Assembly: GCF_032854445.1 (NCBI RefSeq)
Contig: NC_088300.1
Span: 15,903,191 to 15,967,190 of the forward strand
Direction of reading: 5' to 3'
Origin: Liolophura sinensis
Lineage: Eukaryota; Mollusca; Polyplacophora; Chitonida; Chitonidae
Length of the DNA: 64,000 nucleotides
Shown: in pieces, positions 53,501-64,000 of the stretch
Position numbering within the stretch: the first letter of the stretch is position 1
How the letters are laid out: every line of letters starts with the position of its first letter
The notes under the pieces: generated by a model
Database searches by the model: none
Told to the model about the DNA's origin: nothing
What the model saw: the letters and a program-made list of their open reading frames with translations, nothing else
Program-made: the position numbers and the translations under genes

Positions 53501-56500
53501 ACTAGTCATTTCAGTCATGCATGTGATCACGAATAAATGTTGCTGGCCTTGTTATTCAAGTAGATAGAAGGCATTGTTGTTTTATGAGTTGCATGAGTTG
53601 CTTCACTTTGCAGTGGGCAGGAGATCCCCATTATATGTACAAAAGTGACTGGATTGATTGATGTACTCAAGAATTTTTCACCTATAAGACAGCTGGGCCC
53701 TGAATCACAAAGCGACGCAAAACATTTTTTTATTGTACATTTGTCTGTACGTTATTTTGTATGTCACTACTACTGTGCCATTCTTCTATTTGTGTGATTA
53801 TTGTACATGTACATGTTTCTTTGTGAAACTGGGACCAGGGTTTATGGGCGGAGGGAACTAGAGAATCAAGAATAAACCATCGCCTTAGGTAAGGTACACG
53901 ACAAACCTCCTGTACTAAAGCTGCAGCGGAATGAAACAGCCAGAGAGCTGTATCTTAACATTCCACGTCACTGGTCAATGGCCCAATAGTGGCCCTACAA
54001 CAGCAAATCAGGGCTGTATTTAAACATGCCACCTCACTGGTCAATGGCCTAACAGTTACAGCAAATCAGGGCTGTATTTAAACATGCCACCTCACTGGTC
54101 AATGGCAAGACAGTTACAGCAAATCAGGGCTGTATTTCAACATGCCACCTCACTGGTCAATGGCCCTACAATAGCAAATCAGGGCTGTATTTCAACATGC
54201 CGCCTCATTGGTCAATGGCCCTACAACAGCAAATCAGGGCTGTATTTCAACATGCCACCTCACTGGTTAATGGCCCTACAATTACAGAAAATCAGGGCTG
54301 TATTTAAACATGCCACCTCACTGGTCGATGGCCCTACAACAGTACATCAGGGCTGTATTTCAACATGCCACCTCACTGGTCAATAGCCCTAAAGTTACAG
54401 TAAATCAGGGCTGTATTTAAACATGCCACCTCACTGGTCAATGGGCCGACAGTTACAGTGAACAGGGCTGTATTTAAACATGCCACCTCACTGGTCAATG
54501 GCCCTACAACAGCAAATCAGGGCTGTATTTCAACACGCCACCTCACTGGTCCATGGCCCTACAACAGCAAATCAGGGCTGTATTTCAACACGCCACCTCA
54601 CTGGTCAATGGCCTGACAGTTACAGCAAATCAGGGCTGTATTTCAACACGCCACCTCACTGGTCAATGGCCCTACAACAGCAAATCAGGGCTGTATTTCA
54701 ACACGCCACCTCACTGGTCAATGGCCTGACAGTTACAGCAAATCAGGGCTTTAACTATCAACAAATACTGTAATTAGCATGTTTGCAAAGTGTTTATGCA
54801 AACATATTCGAAAGGCATTGTTCTGTGTTGACTGATAAAATTATAGTTTTTGTGAAGCCCTGACAATGGCCACTCCAACCAATAGGTTTGTCTCCAAAAT
54901 GAAATTAAAAATGTGCATAAAGTGCACTGGAAGTTGTTCTTTCATACGTGACAAGGTTGAGGAATGATTGTATTCATTCATCAGTGTAGACTGATCAAAT
55001 TACACTTTTTGTGAAGCCCTGATATTGGCCAATCCAACCAATTTCCTTTTGTCTTCAAAATTAAAATGTACATAAACTGCACTGAAAGTGGTTCTTTCAT
55101 ATGCAAAATGGTTGAGGAATTAGAGTAATGAGTTACCTGATCAAACAAATGCACTCCATAATAATAACATATCAACAATAGTTGCAGATCTGATGTATGA
55201 GACTGCATGAACATTTTCACTGAAAATATTTTTGCCTTTGGCTGAAGTGCAGTGAAGGTCCAAACTCACGTCTTGTAATATTTCCAGAAAATCACAGGTA
55301 AGCCTCAGGAAATCCACCATCAGTGTATCACTGATTCCAACCTCCTGGTGAACACACATAAAGAACACGGCTTACACTTAGCAGGCGACAAAGATGTAAT
55401 AAAAAAATATGTGTTGAATTCATAAGAAACACAAGAAACCGTGACAATTACATGAAACATGTACAAGCAGAATATTTGGTCAGTTCATTACCTTGTACCT
55501 GATATAACATGCACTTAATGAGCCGTCACAAGCTAAAGGATTTATTTATTTATTAAATTGGTGTTTTATGTGGTTCTCAAGAATCTTTCACTCATCCAAA
55601 GATAACAAGCATTTTGTCGGGAGAAAATCGAGCAGAGCCTGAGGGAAACCCATGAGCATCCGCAGGTTGCTGACAGACCTTCTCATGTACGACTGGAGAT
55701 GAAGCCAGCATGAGCTGCACTTAAACTCACAGCCGCTGCACTAGTGAGAGCCATCACAAGGTACAGGTGTTCAACACGTGGCTTAAATATAATGAACATA
55801 CATACTGAACATTCAAATGCTAATTACCTTTCTGCAAAGCCGTTCCTTTGGAGGTTTCCCAACCTGAAGAAAACATTCAATCATCATTCTAGCAATATGC
55901 AGTTATTTTAAGCGATGTACATGTATTTAAATGTCGGACTTGTTTGAAATTCCTTTGTTTCATTAATCAAATTCGCTATAAATGAGAGATACAAATACTG
56001 CAACAAAATATCGTTTTGGATATTGCTTTCTTTAAAACATATAATACCTGAATATAATCTTCTTCATATAATATTTTTATGGAAAATACACTTTCATTTT
56101 TCACCATATTAACCTTTTCCATGAGATATGCTGCAGCCATCATCCTCTTGGCAATAAACATGTGCCAGAACATACTGCAGACGCCTACAAAACACAACCA
56201 TAAATGGCAACCACACATTAATTAGACAAAGCACTCATTAATTTATTCAACATTTAATGAGATAGAGGCAATGCTACTTGGATATACTGATGCCTATATT
56301 CCCTCTAAGTATGAAAGCCTTTCCTATTAAAAGACCTTAACTTTGAATGGATTCCTTTAAACTGTCATAATATGGTAGCAACACACTCATGTAAATATAT
56401 GCTGAGACACAGACACCTACCTTGTCTCAACACTGCATTCTGAACCAGCTTCATAAAGTGTAAAGAGTTTTCTAGGCACATCATTGACTGAAGAGAAAAA

Positions 56501-59500
56501 GAAATCTGGATGTATACACGAAAAGCTGATACATAAGTTAACCCTGAGATTCCCAACCTTTGAAAGCAAAACTCCAAACATGTTCTGAAATCAGTGGTAT
56601 TTTGGTATAGTTGGGTGTGTAAAAAGACACTTTCAGAAGCACACAATGGCCTTACAATTATACTTTTAACGCCCACAAGTTTTTCTGATAAGAAATTAAT
56701 CAAGCTTCACTAAAAACTCATAAGTGAGCATACAAGGCGGATGAATAAATGAGAATCAAGTAAAATGTGTGACCTTAAAGAGGCTAAACTTTAGGTGAAA
56801 TACAGTAGTATGTCTGTAGCCCATTCTTTCCATTTTTATTTTTCCATATTCAGATGTATGTGTCTTATGTGAAAAATATTACACCTGTAAATTTTGTCCC
56901 CGTACAAGTACAGAAGCTATAAATTTTCTCCAAATGATGACAAAACGTCCTCTGGTGTATGATGAGGATAACACAGATATATCTGTGTAAACTGAGGAAT
57001 CACTGACCTCGGGATCCCTATTCCACTGAGCAGCATACTCCCATGCACAGTTAGCCATGAGTACATCATTCTCCAGGCTGTATGGGAAGTGGGACTGTAA
57101 CTCTGTGAACTGTGACCTCAGTCTGTCTGACACACCAGAGTTCTCTCCCTTCTCTACCTCTTCTGTCTCCATTGAGCTCTCCTCCTCAGGGGTTTTATGA
57201 GGACTGTTAAAAACATGTGAGGAGAGGCCAGTGCGACAGACATACCGGGCTACAACCTCGGGAACATAGCCTGGAAACAGAATAAGTAAGGAGAGTAATG
57301 AATACAATCATTCCGCAACCTTTTCGCATATGAAAGAACAACTTTTAGTGCAGTTTATGCACATTTTTCATTTGATTTTGGGGACAAAACTATTGTTTGG
57401 ATTGACATTGTCAGGGCTTCACAAAAAGTATAATTTGATTAGTCAACACAGAATGCCTTCAGAATCAGCTTAATTGAACACCTTTCAATCGTGCAAAAAG
57501 GTTGAAAAATTACAGAAAATGCTTTGTAGCATTGTACAGTTCAGTAAATTCAGAGAATGAGTAATATGAAATCCAATTACAAATTTTAAATGTAAAGTTT
57601 TATAAGACTTGCATTTTTACTAAATACTTACAATGTGTTACGCACAGCCAAGACTATTGCACCAATGCAATGGTTATCGTGTTTATTCCTTTAATGATTT
57701 GCTTGCACATTTGACTAACCTTTTCCTCCTTCCAGAAACTTGGCCACTGACACACCTAACCCATTCACACCCGCCTCAGAGTGGACTGGTCCTACATTGT
57801 CTGAGCTTGGTGTGATTTTCAGAATGGTGCTTATGGCCAGGACATCCTCCAGCTGTTTAATGAGGTTGGTCCATTGTTCTATGTCTACAGTAATGGATTC
57901 CCAGTCGGATGTGTCCATGTTCTCATCTGGAGGTGTACTGGCAGTGTCTGCATCAGGATCCTTTAATAACAGTCCCGCATTTCAATGTATTTTATGATAA
58001 AATCAGACAATATGTCCAACAACTTATAAATGGCAACTTGGACTATCTCAGATATAGCACTTTAGAAAATCTGTGGTCTATCAGTCACATGTAGTACACG
58101 TTCATGCATGTTGGCATAATACTCCTGTGGAGGGATGGACTCGCCCTGCCACAAGAAAACACAGTATTTACACACACAACGAATGAATCCTCGTTGTCAG
58201 ATGACAGAAAAATGATTAAAGACGATGTATAAACCTGAGTATACATACATGCTTACTAACAGCCAAATCTGCTGGTATGTATAAAAATGAGTTCACAGAA
58301 AAGTGGACATTTTGCATCAAACTTCATGAAGTACACTAACCTTAGCTGTGGTCTGGTTCCGTAACAACTCTAAAGAAACACTTCTTCCAACGACAGCGAG
58401 AAGAATGGCAGCACAGGCTCTCTCTGAACGGCTACATGAGTCTCTTAGCTTTTGCCACCAGGGGGACACAGTATTGGGATCCACAATCACATCTGACGTT
58501 TCTTAAAACAGATCCCATAAAATATTTCTCTAAGAATTCCAAGTACATGTACATACAAATACAGGTACAGAGAGTTTAACTGATAATCTGTGGACTGACA
58601 GGAGGAGTGTTCATTTGGTCATTTTCTTGACTAAGCAATGTATCCTGATAATTTGTAAGTTATTGGTAACATAGTGATATGGTCATCTGCCAATGAGTCA
58701 CCTGTGCAACGTAACCATCACACAGGTAATGTCCTTGACCAGGTAACACAATGGCTCACCTCATGCCTGACAGGCAGTTAATGCAGTGAATCCACTGACT
58801 GAGAACTACAGTCTTCCTTTGACTGCCAGTGATGGGTCACCTATAATAACTCACCTGTCACAGGTAAAACATTTAGTCCAGCAATTCTGATGCCTCAGCC
58901 ACATTTGCACTGTGACCAAAAACCAGCTTCACATTCAACCTTGATGAAACCTTTTAGTTCACAGGAGGAATTAATATATTTTCACCTTAAGTCTTAACAC
59001 ACATGGCCACCATGGCCTGCGTCTCGCACGCCAATCTACTGTACTCACCAGATGTCACCATAGACAATGCCGACAAAGCCATAAGTATGGTCAGGTATAA
59101 CTTACCTGTCATACAGGTAACAGATTTGATCAGGTAATACAAGCAGCTCTTTGACTGAGGGTTACGATCATCTTCTGACAGCCAATAACTCACCTGTCAT
59201 ACAGGTAATAGCTTTGATCAGGTAATACAGTGGCTCTATTGACTGAGGGTTACGATTGTCTTCTGACAGCCAGTAACTCATCTGTCATACAGGTAATAGA
59301 TTTGATCAGGTAATACAGTGGCTCTATTGACTGAGGGTTACGATTGTCTTCTGACAGCCAGTAACTCACCTGTCATACGGGTAATAGCTTTGATCAGGTA
59401 ATACATCCACTCTATTGACTGAGGGTTACGATCGTCTTCCTACAGCCAATAACTCACCTGTCATACAGGTAATAGCTTTGATCAGGTAATACAGTGGCTC

Positions 59501-62500
59501 TATTGACTGAGGGTTGCAATCGTCTTCTGACAGCCAGTAACTCACCTGTCACACAGGTAATAGCTTTGATCAGGTAATACAGCGGCTCTATTGACTGAGG
59601 GTTACCATCATCTTCTGACAGCCAGTAACTCACCTGTCATACAGGCAATAGCTTTGATCAGGTAATACAGCGGCTCTATTGACTGAGGGTTACCATCGTC
59701 TTTTGACAGCCAGTAACTCACCTGTCATACAGGTAATAGCTTTGATCAGGTAATACAGCGGCTCTATTGATTGAGGGTTACGATCGTCTTCTGACAGCCA
59801 GTAACTCACCTGTCATACAGGTAATAGCTTTGATCAGGTAATACAGCGGCTCTATTGATTGAGGGTTACGATTGTCTTCTGACAGCCAGTAACTCACCTG
59901 TCATACAGGTAACAGCTTTGATCAGGTAATACAGCAGCTCTATTGACTGAGGGTTACGATCGTCTTCTGACAGCCAGTAACTCACCTGTCATACAGGTAA
60001 CAGCTTTGATCAGGTAATACAGTGGCTCTATTGACTGAGGGTTACGATCGTCTTCTGACAGCCAGTAACTCATCTGTCATACAGGTAATAGCTTTGATCA
60101 GGTAATACAGCGGCTCTATTGATTGAGGGTTACGATTGTCTTCTGACAGCCAGTAACTCACCTGTCATACAGGTAATAGCTTTGATCAGGTAATACAGCG
60201 GCTTCTTTGATTGAGGGTTACGATCGTCTTCTGACAGCCAGTAACTCACCTGTCATACAGGTAATAGCTTTGATCAGGTAATACAGCGGCTCTATTGATT
60301 GAGGGTTACGATCGTCTTCTGACAGCCAGTAACTCACCTGTCATACAGGTAATAGCTTTGATCAGGTAATACAGTGGCTCTATTGACTGAGGGCTGCGAT
60401 CGTCTTCTGACAGCCAGTAACTCACCTGTCATACAGGTAATAGCTTTGATCAGGTAATACAGTGGCTCTATTGACTGAGGGTTACGATTGTCTTCTGACA
60501 GCCAGTAACTCACCTGTCATACAGGTAATAGCTTTGATCAGGTAATACAGCGGCTCTATTGACTGAGGGTTACGATCGTCTTCTGACAGCCAGTAACTCA
60601 CCTGTCATACAGGTAACAGCTTTGATCAGGTAATACAGCAGCTCTATTGACTGAGGGTTACGATTGTCTTCTGACAGCCAGTAACTCACCTGTCATACAG
60701 GTAACAGCTTTGATCAGGTAATACAGTGGCTCTATTGACTGAGGGTTACGATCGTCTTCTGACAGCCAGTAACTCACCTGTCATACAGGTAATAGCTTTG
60801 ATCAGGTAATACATCGGCTCTATTGACTGAGGGTTGCGATCGTCTTCTGACAGCCAGTAACTCACCTGTCATACAGGTAATAGCTTTGATCAGGTAATAC
60901 ATCCGCTCTATTGACTGAGGGTTACGATCGTCTTCTGACAGCCAGTAACTCACCTGTCATACAGGTAATAGCTTTGATCAGGTAATACAGCGGCTCTATT
61001 GACTGAGGATTACGATCGTCTTCTGACAGCCAGTAACTCACCTGTCATACAGGTAACAGCTTTGATCAGGTAATACAGTGGCTCTATTGACTGAGGGCTG
61101 CGATCGTCTTCTGACAGCCAGTAACTCACCTGTCATACAGGCAATAGCTTTGATCAGGTAATACAGTGGCTCTATTGACTGAGGGCTGCGATCGTCTTCT
61201 GACAGCCAGTAACTCACCTGTCATACAGGTAATAGCTTTGATCAGGTAATACATCGGCTCTATTGACTGAGGGTTACCATCATCTTCCCACAGCCAGTAA
61301 CTCACCTGTCATACGGGTAATAGCTTTGAACAGGTAATACATCCGCTCTATTGACTGAGGGTTGCGATCGTCTTCTGACAGCCAGTAACTCACCTGTCAT
61401 ACAGGTAATAGCTTTGATCAGGTAATACATCGGCTCTATTAACTGAGGGTTACCATCGTCTTTTGACAGCCAATAACTCACCTGTCTATAGGTAATAGAT
61501 TTGATCAGGTAATACAGTGGCTCTATTGACTGAGGATTACGATCGTCTTCTGACAGCCAGTAACTCACCTGTCATACGGGTAATAGCTTTGATCAGGTAA
61601 TACAGCGGCTCTATTGACTGAGGGTTACGATCGTCTTCTGACAGCCAGTAACTCACCTGTCATACAGGTAACAGCTTTGATCAGGTAATACAGCAGCTCT
61701 ATTGACTGAGGGTTACGATTGTCTTCTGACAGCCAGTAACTCACCTGTCATACAGGTAATAGCTTTGATCAGGTAATACAGCGGCTCTATTGACTGAGGG
61801 TTACCATCGTCTTCTGACAGCCAGTAACTCACCTGTCATACAGGTAATAGCTTTCATCAGGTAATACAGCGGCTCTATTGACTGAGGGTTACCATCGTCT
61901 TTTGACAGCCAGTAACTCACCTGTCATACAGGTAATAGCTTTGATCAGGTAATACAGCGGCTCTATTGATTGAGGGTTACGATTGTCTTCTGACAGCCAG
62001 TAACTCATCTGTCATACAGGTAATAGATTTGATCAGGTAATACATCCACTCTATTGACTGAGGGTTACGATCGTCTTCTGACAGCCAATAACTCACCTGT
62101 CATACAGGTAATAGCTTTGATCAGGTAATACAGTGGCTCTATTGACTGAGGGTTACGATTGTCTTCTGACAGCCAGTAACTCACCTGTCATACAGGTAAT
62201 AGCTTTGATCAGGTAATACAGCGGCTCTATTGACTGAGGGTTACGATCGTCTTCTGACAGCCAGTAACTCACCTGTCATACAGGTAACAGCTTTGATCAG
62301 GTAATACAGCGGCTCTATTGACTGAGGGTTACGATCATCTTCTGACAGCCAGTAACTCACCTGTCATACAGGTAATAGCTTTGATCAGGTAATACATCGG
62401 CTCTATTGACTGAGGGTTGCGATCGTCTTCTGACAGCCAGTAACTCACCTGTCATACAGGTAATAGCTTTGATCAGGTAATACATCCGCTCTATTGACTG

Positions 62501-63957
62501 AGGGTTACCATCGTCTTCTGACAGCCAGTAACTCACCTGTCATACAGGTAATAGCTTTGATCAGGTAATACAGCGGCTCTATTGACTGAGGGTTACGATC
62601 GTCTTCTGACAGCCAGTAACTCACCTGTCACATAGGTAATAGCTTTGATCAGGTAATACAGCGGCTTTATTGACTGAGGGCTGCGATCGTCTTCTGACAG
62701 CCAGTAACTCACCTGTCATACAGGTAATAGCTTTGATCAGGTCATACATCGGCTCTATTGACTGAGGGTTGCGATCGTCTTCTGACAGCCAGTAACTCAC
62801 CTGTCATACAGGTAATAGCTTTCATCAGGTAATACAGCGGTTCTATTGACTGAGGGTTGCGATCGTCTTCTGACAGCCAGTAATGTGTTAAGAGGTCCTA
62901 TTAAAGACAACAAAGGAACATGCAGCTTAAGATGATGAAACATTACATGTGCTTCTGAACAGTACAATAACTTGAATAGCCTGGGAGAACAATAACTGTC
63001 TTTGATTTTGCAAAAGGGTCTTCAAATGTTTTGAAATGCAGTTCAGTAACAATACATCCATATTATCAAGTTATAGCAGGAAAATGAGCTCAGTTAAATA
63101 TGGAGTCAAATCAATGCATTTGTATGAATAATGTGTTCCCATGTAATGACAAATGCTAAGTTTGCTTCTTTCTCAATTACTTAACATAATTAAATTCACA
63201 TGTATTATTACATACCATAAGTTGGTCAGGTCCTAGGCCAGAGCTCTGCAGAACAACGCTCAGGTCTGCTGGCAAAACTCGTCTGTCTAGGCATGCCCCA
63301 AACACTAAGCGTCCTGTGAAACAAAAGTGAAAACATACTTCCATAGTTTCTGTGATATTTCCACTCCAGACTGGGTGCAAGTGATATCCACATCTTGGCA
63401 GGAAAGTCTCTTGTCAGCCATCTTGGATAGTGATTTTAACACCAGAATGTGTAAGAACTATGTTACATTAAGGCTGTCGACAGTAGGTCACACAACCTTT
63501 AATTAATGTTACAAACAAGTCAGAAAAATCAGAGACAAAAGCTTAAACAAAATTACACAAAAGTACATGGAATAAATGCGTGCCATAAAAAAACAGTGAA
63601 GATTTCTGCTGAATAGGAGTTTCTTAGAAAGTCAATTATGGTCACCAATTTTTACATGAAACAAACTATGTTTTCAGGAAAAAGTTGCTATTGGTAGTTG
63701 CCCTTACCCAGGGATATTTTCCGCTCCTCACTCATGTGCTTGCCCAGGGTCAGTCCTCCATGTTTGCCAATGTGCGACTCTCGGGAGTGATGGTCCAGGT
63801 GAAAACAGTGCAGGTAAGGAACCACATTCAGACAGCTGTTCAGGTCAAAGGACACATGACCACCTGCACTTTCTTGGACACAGCTGTGAAACTGTTCCAC
63901 CTGAGATAACAGGTGTTCAATCTCTGACTGATTGACTAACAGCAGCGATGTGAGGTG
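50515..63957 (-). CDS. RAB3GAP2: Rab3 GTPase-activating protein non-catalytic subunit, C-terminal 17 coding exons (partial)
   Basis: Regulatory partner of RAB3GAP1; the complex is a GAP for Rab3 and a GEF for Rab18, acting in exocytosis, ER structure and autophagy. Exons 5' to 3': 63957-63708, 63313-63216, 62897-62801, 58501-58341, 58145-58098, 57960-57720, 57270-57008, 56487-56421, 56184-56114, 55863-55828, 55344-55270, 55202-55137, 53356-53144, 52815-52726, 52215-52045, 51529-51371, 50658-50515. Phases agree throughout: 2250 nt, 749 residues plus TAA at 50515-50517. Diagnostic stretches include VSPWWQKLRDSCSRSERACA, MMAAAYLMEKVGKPPKERLC, and VHGPASLVELSVEQRATNYG followed by VKVLSLFDSKGKNAFFNDLH. 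The N-terminal half lies right of the window. Identification rests on family memory plus its tail-to-tail position beside IARS2. The intron between 62801 and 58501 is almost wholly an array made from the 62801-62897 exon. Confidence 0.93.
51761..52012 (-). mobile_element. SINE in RAB3GAP2 intron, near full length
   Basis: Reads from the reversed tail (TTTTTATTTGACTGGTGCTT, TCAACAAAATTTCACTTATA) through GCCAGTATTATGGTGGGAGG, ACCCATGATCATCCATTGGC and ATGAGCTGGACTTGAACTCA (B-box region). It ends with a tRNA-like head near GTACAGGTGTTCTAACCCCC. Same family as 23290, 41862 and 55541. Confidence 0.85.
53650..53720 (-). mobile_element. SINE fragment
   Basis: TGATGTACTCAAGAATTTTT followed by CACCTATAAGACAGCTG matches the region just inside the tail of the common SINE. 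The remainder is missing. Confidence 0.55.
53955..54755. repeat. 55-61 bp minisatellite, 14 copies, two variants
   Basis: Every unit contains GCCACCTCACTGGTCAATGG and AAATCAGGGCTGTATTT. Two internal variants occur: CCCTACAACAGCA (shorter) and CCTGACAGTTACAGCA (longer). They account for the spacing differences and partly alternate toward the right end. It lies inside a RAB3GAP2 intron, about 380 bp from the nearest exon, and open frames across it are repeat by-products. Confidence 0.95.
54785..55130. repeat. two adjacent copies of a ~180-bp dispersed repeat
   Basis: Copies at about 54800-54965 and 54985-55130 share TTTTTGTGAAGCCCTGA, GGCCA-TCCAACCAAT, CATAAA-TGCACTG and GTTCTTTCATA. Related sequence in the opposite orientation lies at 57330-57500, with parts at 46465-46530 and 37840-37900. 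The second copy ends just before the donor of the 55137-55202 exon. Probably a non-autonomous DNA transposon; I did not find clear terminal inverted repeats. Confidence 0.7.
55541..55785 (-). mobile_element. SINE in RAB3GAP2 intron, minus orientation
   Basis: Starts TTTATTTATTAAATTGGTGT, then CTCAAGAATCTTTCACTCAT, AGCCTGAGGGAAACCCATGA, GCATCCGCAGGTTGCTGACA and GAAGCCAGCATGAGCTGCAC. Ends with a tRNA-like head region near GTACAGGTGTTCAACACG. Confidence 0.82.
57330..57500. repeat. dispersed repeat copy, plus orientation
   Basis: AAAGAACAACTTTTAGTGCA, TTTATGCACATTTTT and GTCAGGGCTTCACAAAAAGT are the reverse complement of blocks in 54785-55130, in the matching reversed order. Confidence 0.7.
58685..62896. 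repeat. 88-bp array made from a RAB3GAP2 exon and its splice donor, 43 donor junctions
   Basis: Reading the minus strand, each unit is 83 exonic bases (from TTACTGGCTGTCAGAAGACG to ACCTGTATGACAG) plus the first five intron bases GTGAG. Junctions lie every 88 bp from 62798 down to 59103, with one 1-bp deletion near 61490, giving 43 copies of ACAG|GTGAGT or close variants. The rightmost (first transcribed) copy merges with the unique 5' end of the exon at 62884-62897. Copies differ by few substitutions. At the far end, 58685-58900 holds two decayed copies separated from the core by unrelated sequence. The last core copy has ACAG|GTAAGT. The array fills the 4.3-kb intron between exons 62801-62897 and 58341-58501. 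Confidence 0.98.
62801..62897 (-). CDS. RAB3GAP2: RAB3GAP2 exon that seeded the 88-bp array
   Basis: Acceptor AG at 62899-62898, donor GT at 62800-62799. Its 97 nt read DLLTHYWLSEDDRNPQSIEP followed by LYYLMKAITCMT and a split codon completed by the exon at 58501 (Thr-Glu-Thr-Ser). Phase analysis shows this first copy plus the first donor restores the frame. Using the second donor instead shifts the frame and meets TAG inside the 58341-58501 exon. Reading straight through the first donor meets TGA at the second junction. Confidence 0.9.
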
Positions 63958-64000
63958 CTGAAAATATCATACACAGCTGTGAAACTGTTCCACTTGAGAT

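Noticed and set aside
54084-54773. Open frames with a repeated peptide
   Set aside because: They are products of the 55-61 bp minisatellite inside a RAB3GAP2 intron.
58987-59193. Possible extra RAB3GAP2 exon reading on from the last array copy
   Set aside because: The frame runs to a stop, and the exon chain is already in phase without it. A donor-like GTGAGT at about 59045 has no convincing acceptor before it.
61302-61568. Open frames across the 88-bp array as separate genes
   Set aside because: They are the amplified exon read across junctions and end at TGA inside the repeat.
58987-62896. CRISPR-like look of the 88-bp array
   Set aside because: There are no distinct spacers; the whole unit repeats and is exon-derived in an intron of an animal gene.

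Overview
The window is nuclear DNA of an animal, most likely a lophotrochozoan and probably a bivalve mollusc. The reasons are intron-rich genes with GT-AG junctions, AT-rich introns, tRNA-headed SINEs of the kind I associate with mollusc genomes (one ends in a CACTCACTC tail), and very many minisatellites. The species call is inference; the gene calls rest on exon-by-exon translation.

Layout: (1) 239-761, + strand, the last two coding exons of an ERO1-type ER oxidoreductin. (2) 762-13472, no coding exon seen; it holds a degenerate 5.7-6.3 kb array, a 66-bp perfect palindrome, a nine-copy 76-bp array and a 33-bp minisatellite, and must include the facing 3' UTRs of ERO1 and GPR137. (3) 13473-27583, - strand, a complete seven-exon GPR137-family seven-transmembrane protein (477 aa). 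(4) 27584-28003, a 420-bp head-to-head promoter gap with a YY1-type motif. (5) 28004-44736, + strand, a complete 23-exon mitochondrial isoleucyl-tRNA synthetase, IARS2 (997 aa). (6) 44737-50514, exon-derived repeats, SINEs and 3' UTR sequence. (7) 50515-63957, - strand, the last 17 coding exons (749 codons) of RAB3GAP2; its 5' part lies beyond the right edge.

The gene order joins two tail-to-tail pairs, ERO1/GPR137 and IARS2/RAB3GAP2. As I recall, both pairs also exist in human, on 1q42-43 and 1q41. The genes do not form a pathway; they act in ER disulfide formation, the lysosomal membrane, mitochondrial translation and Rab regulation.

The most striking feature is a set of tandem arrays seeded on exon edges. 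In RAB3GAP2 an 88-bp unit made of 83 exonic bases plus the first five intron bases gives 43 donor junctions. In IARS2 a 58-60 bp unit carries the end of exon 11 and its donor in more than twenty copies. In GPR137 the acceptor of exon 3 is duplicated about four times. The IARS2 terminal zinc-finger exon has decayed copies downstream. The first two arrays place dozens of near-identical splice donors next to the real one, and each unit contains a potential in-frame mini-exon (69 and 12 nt).
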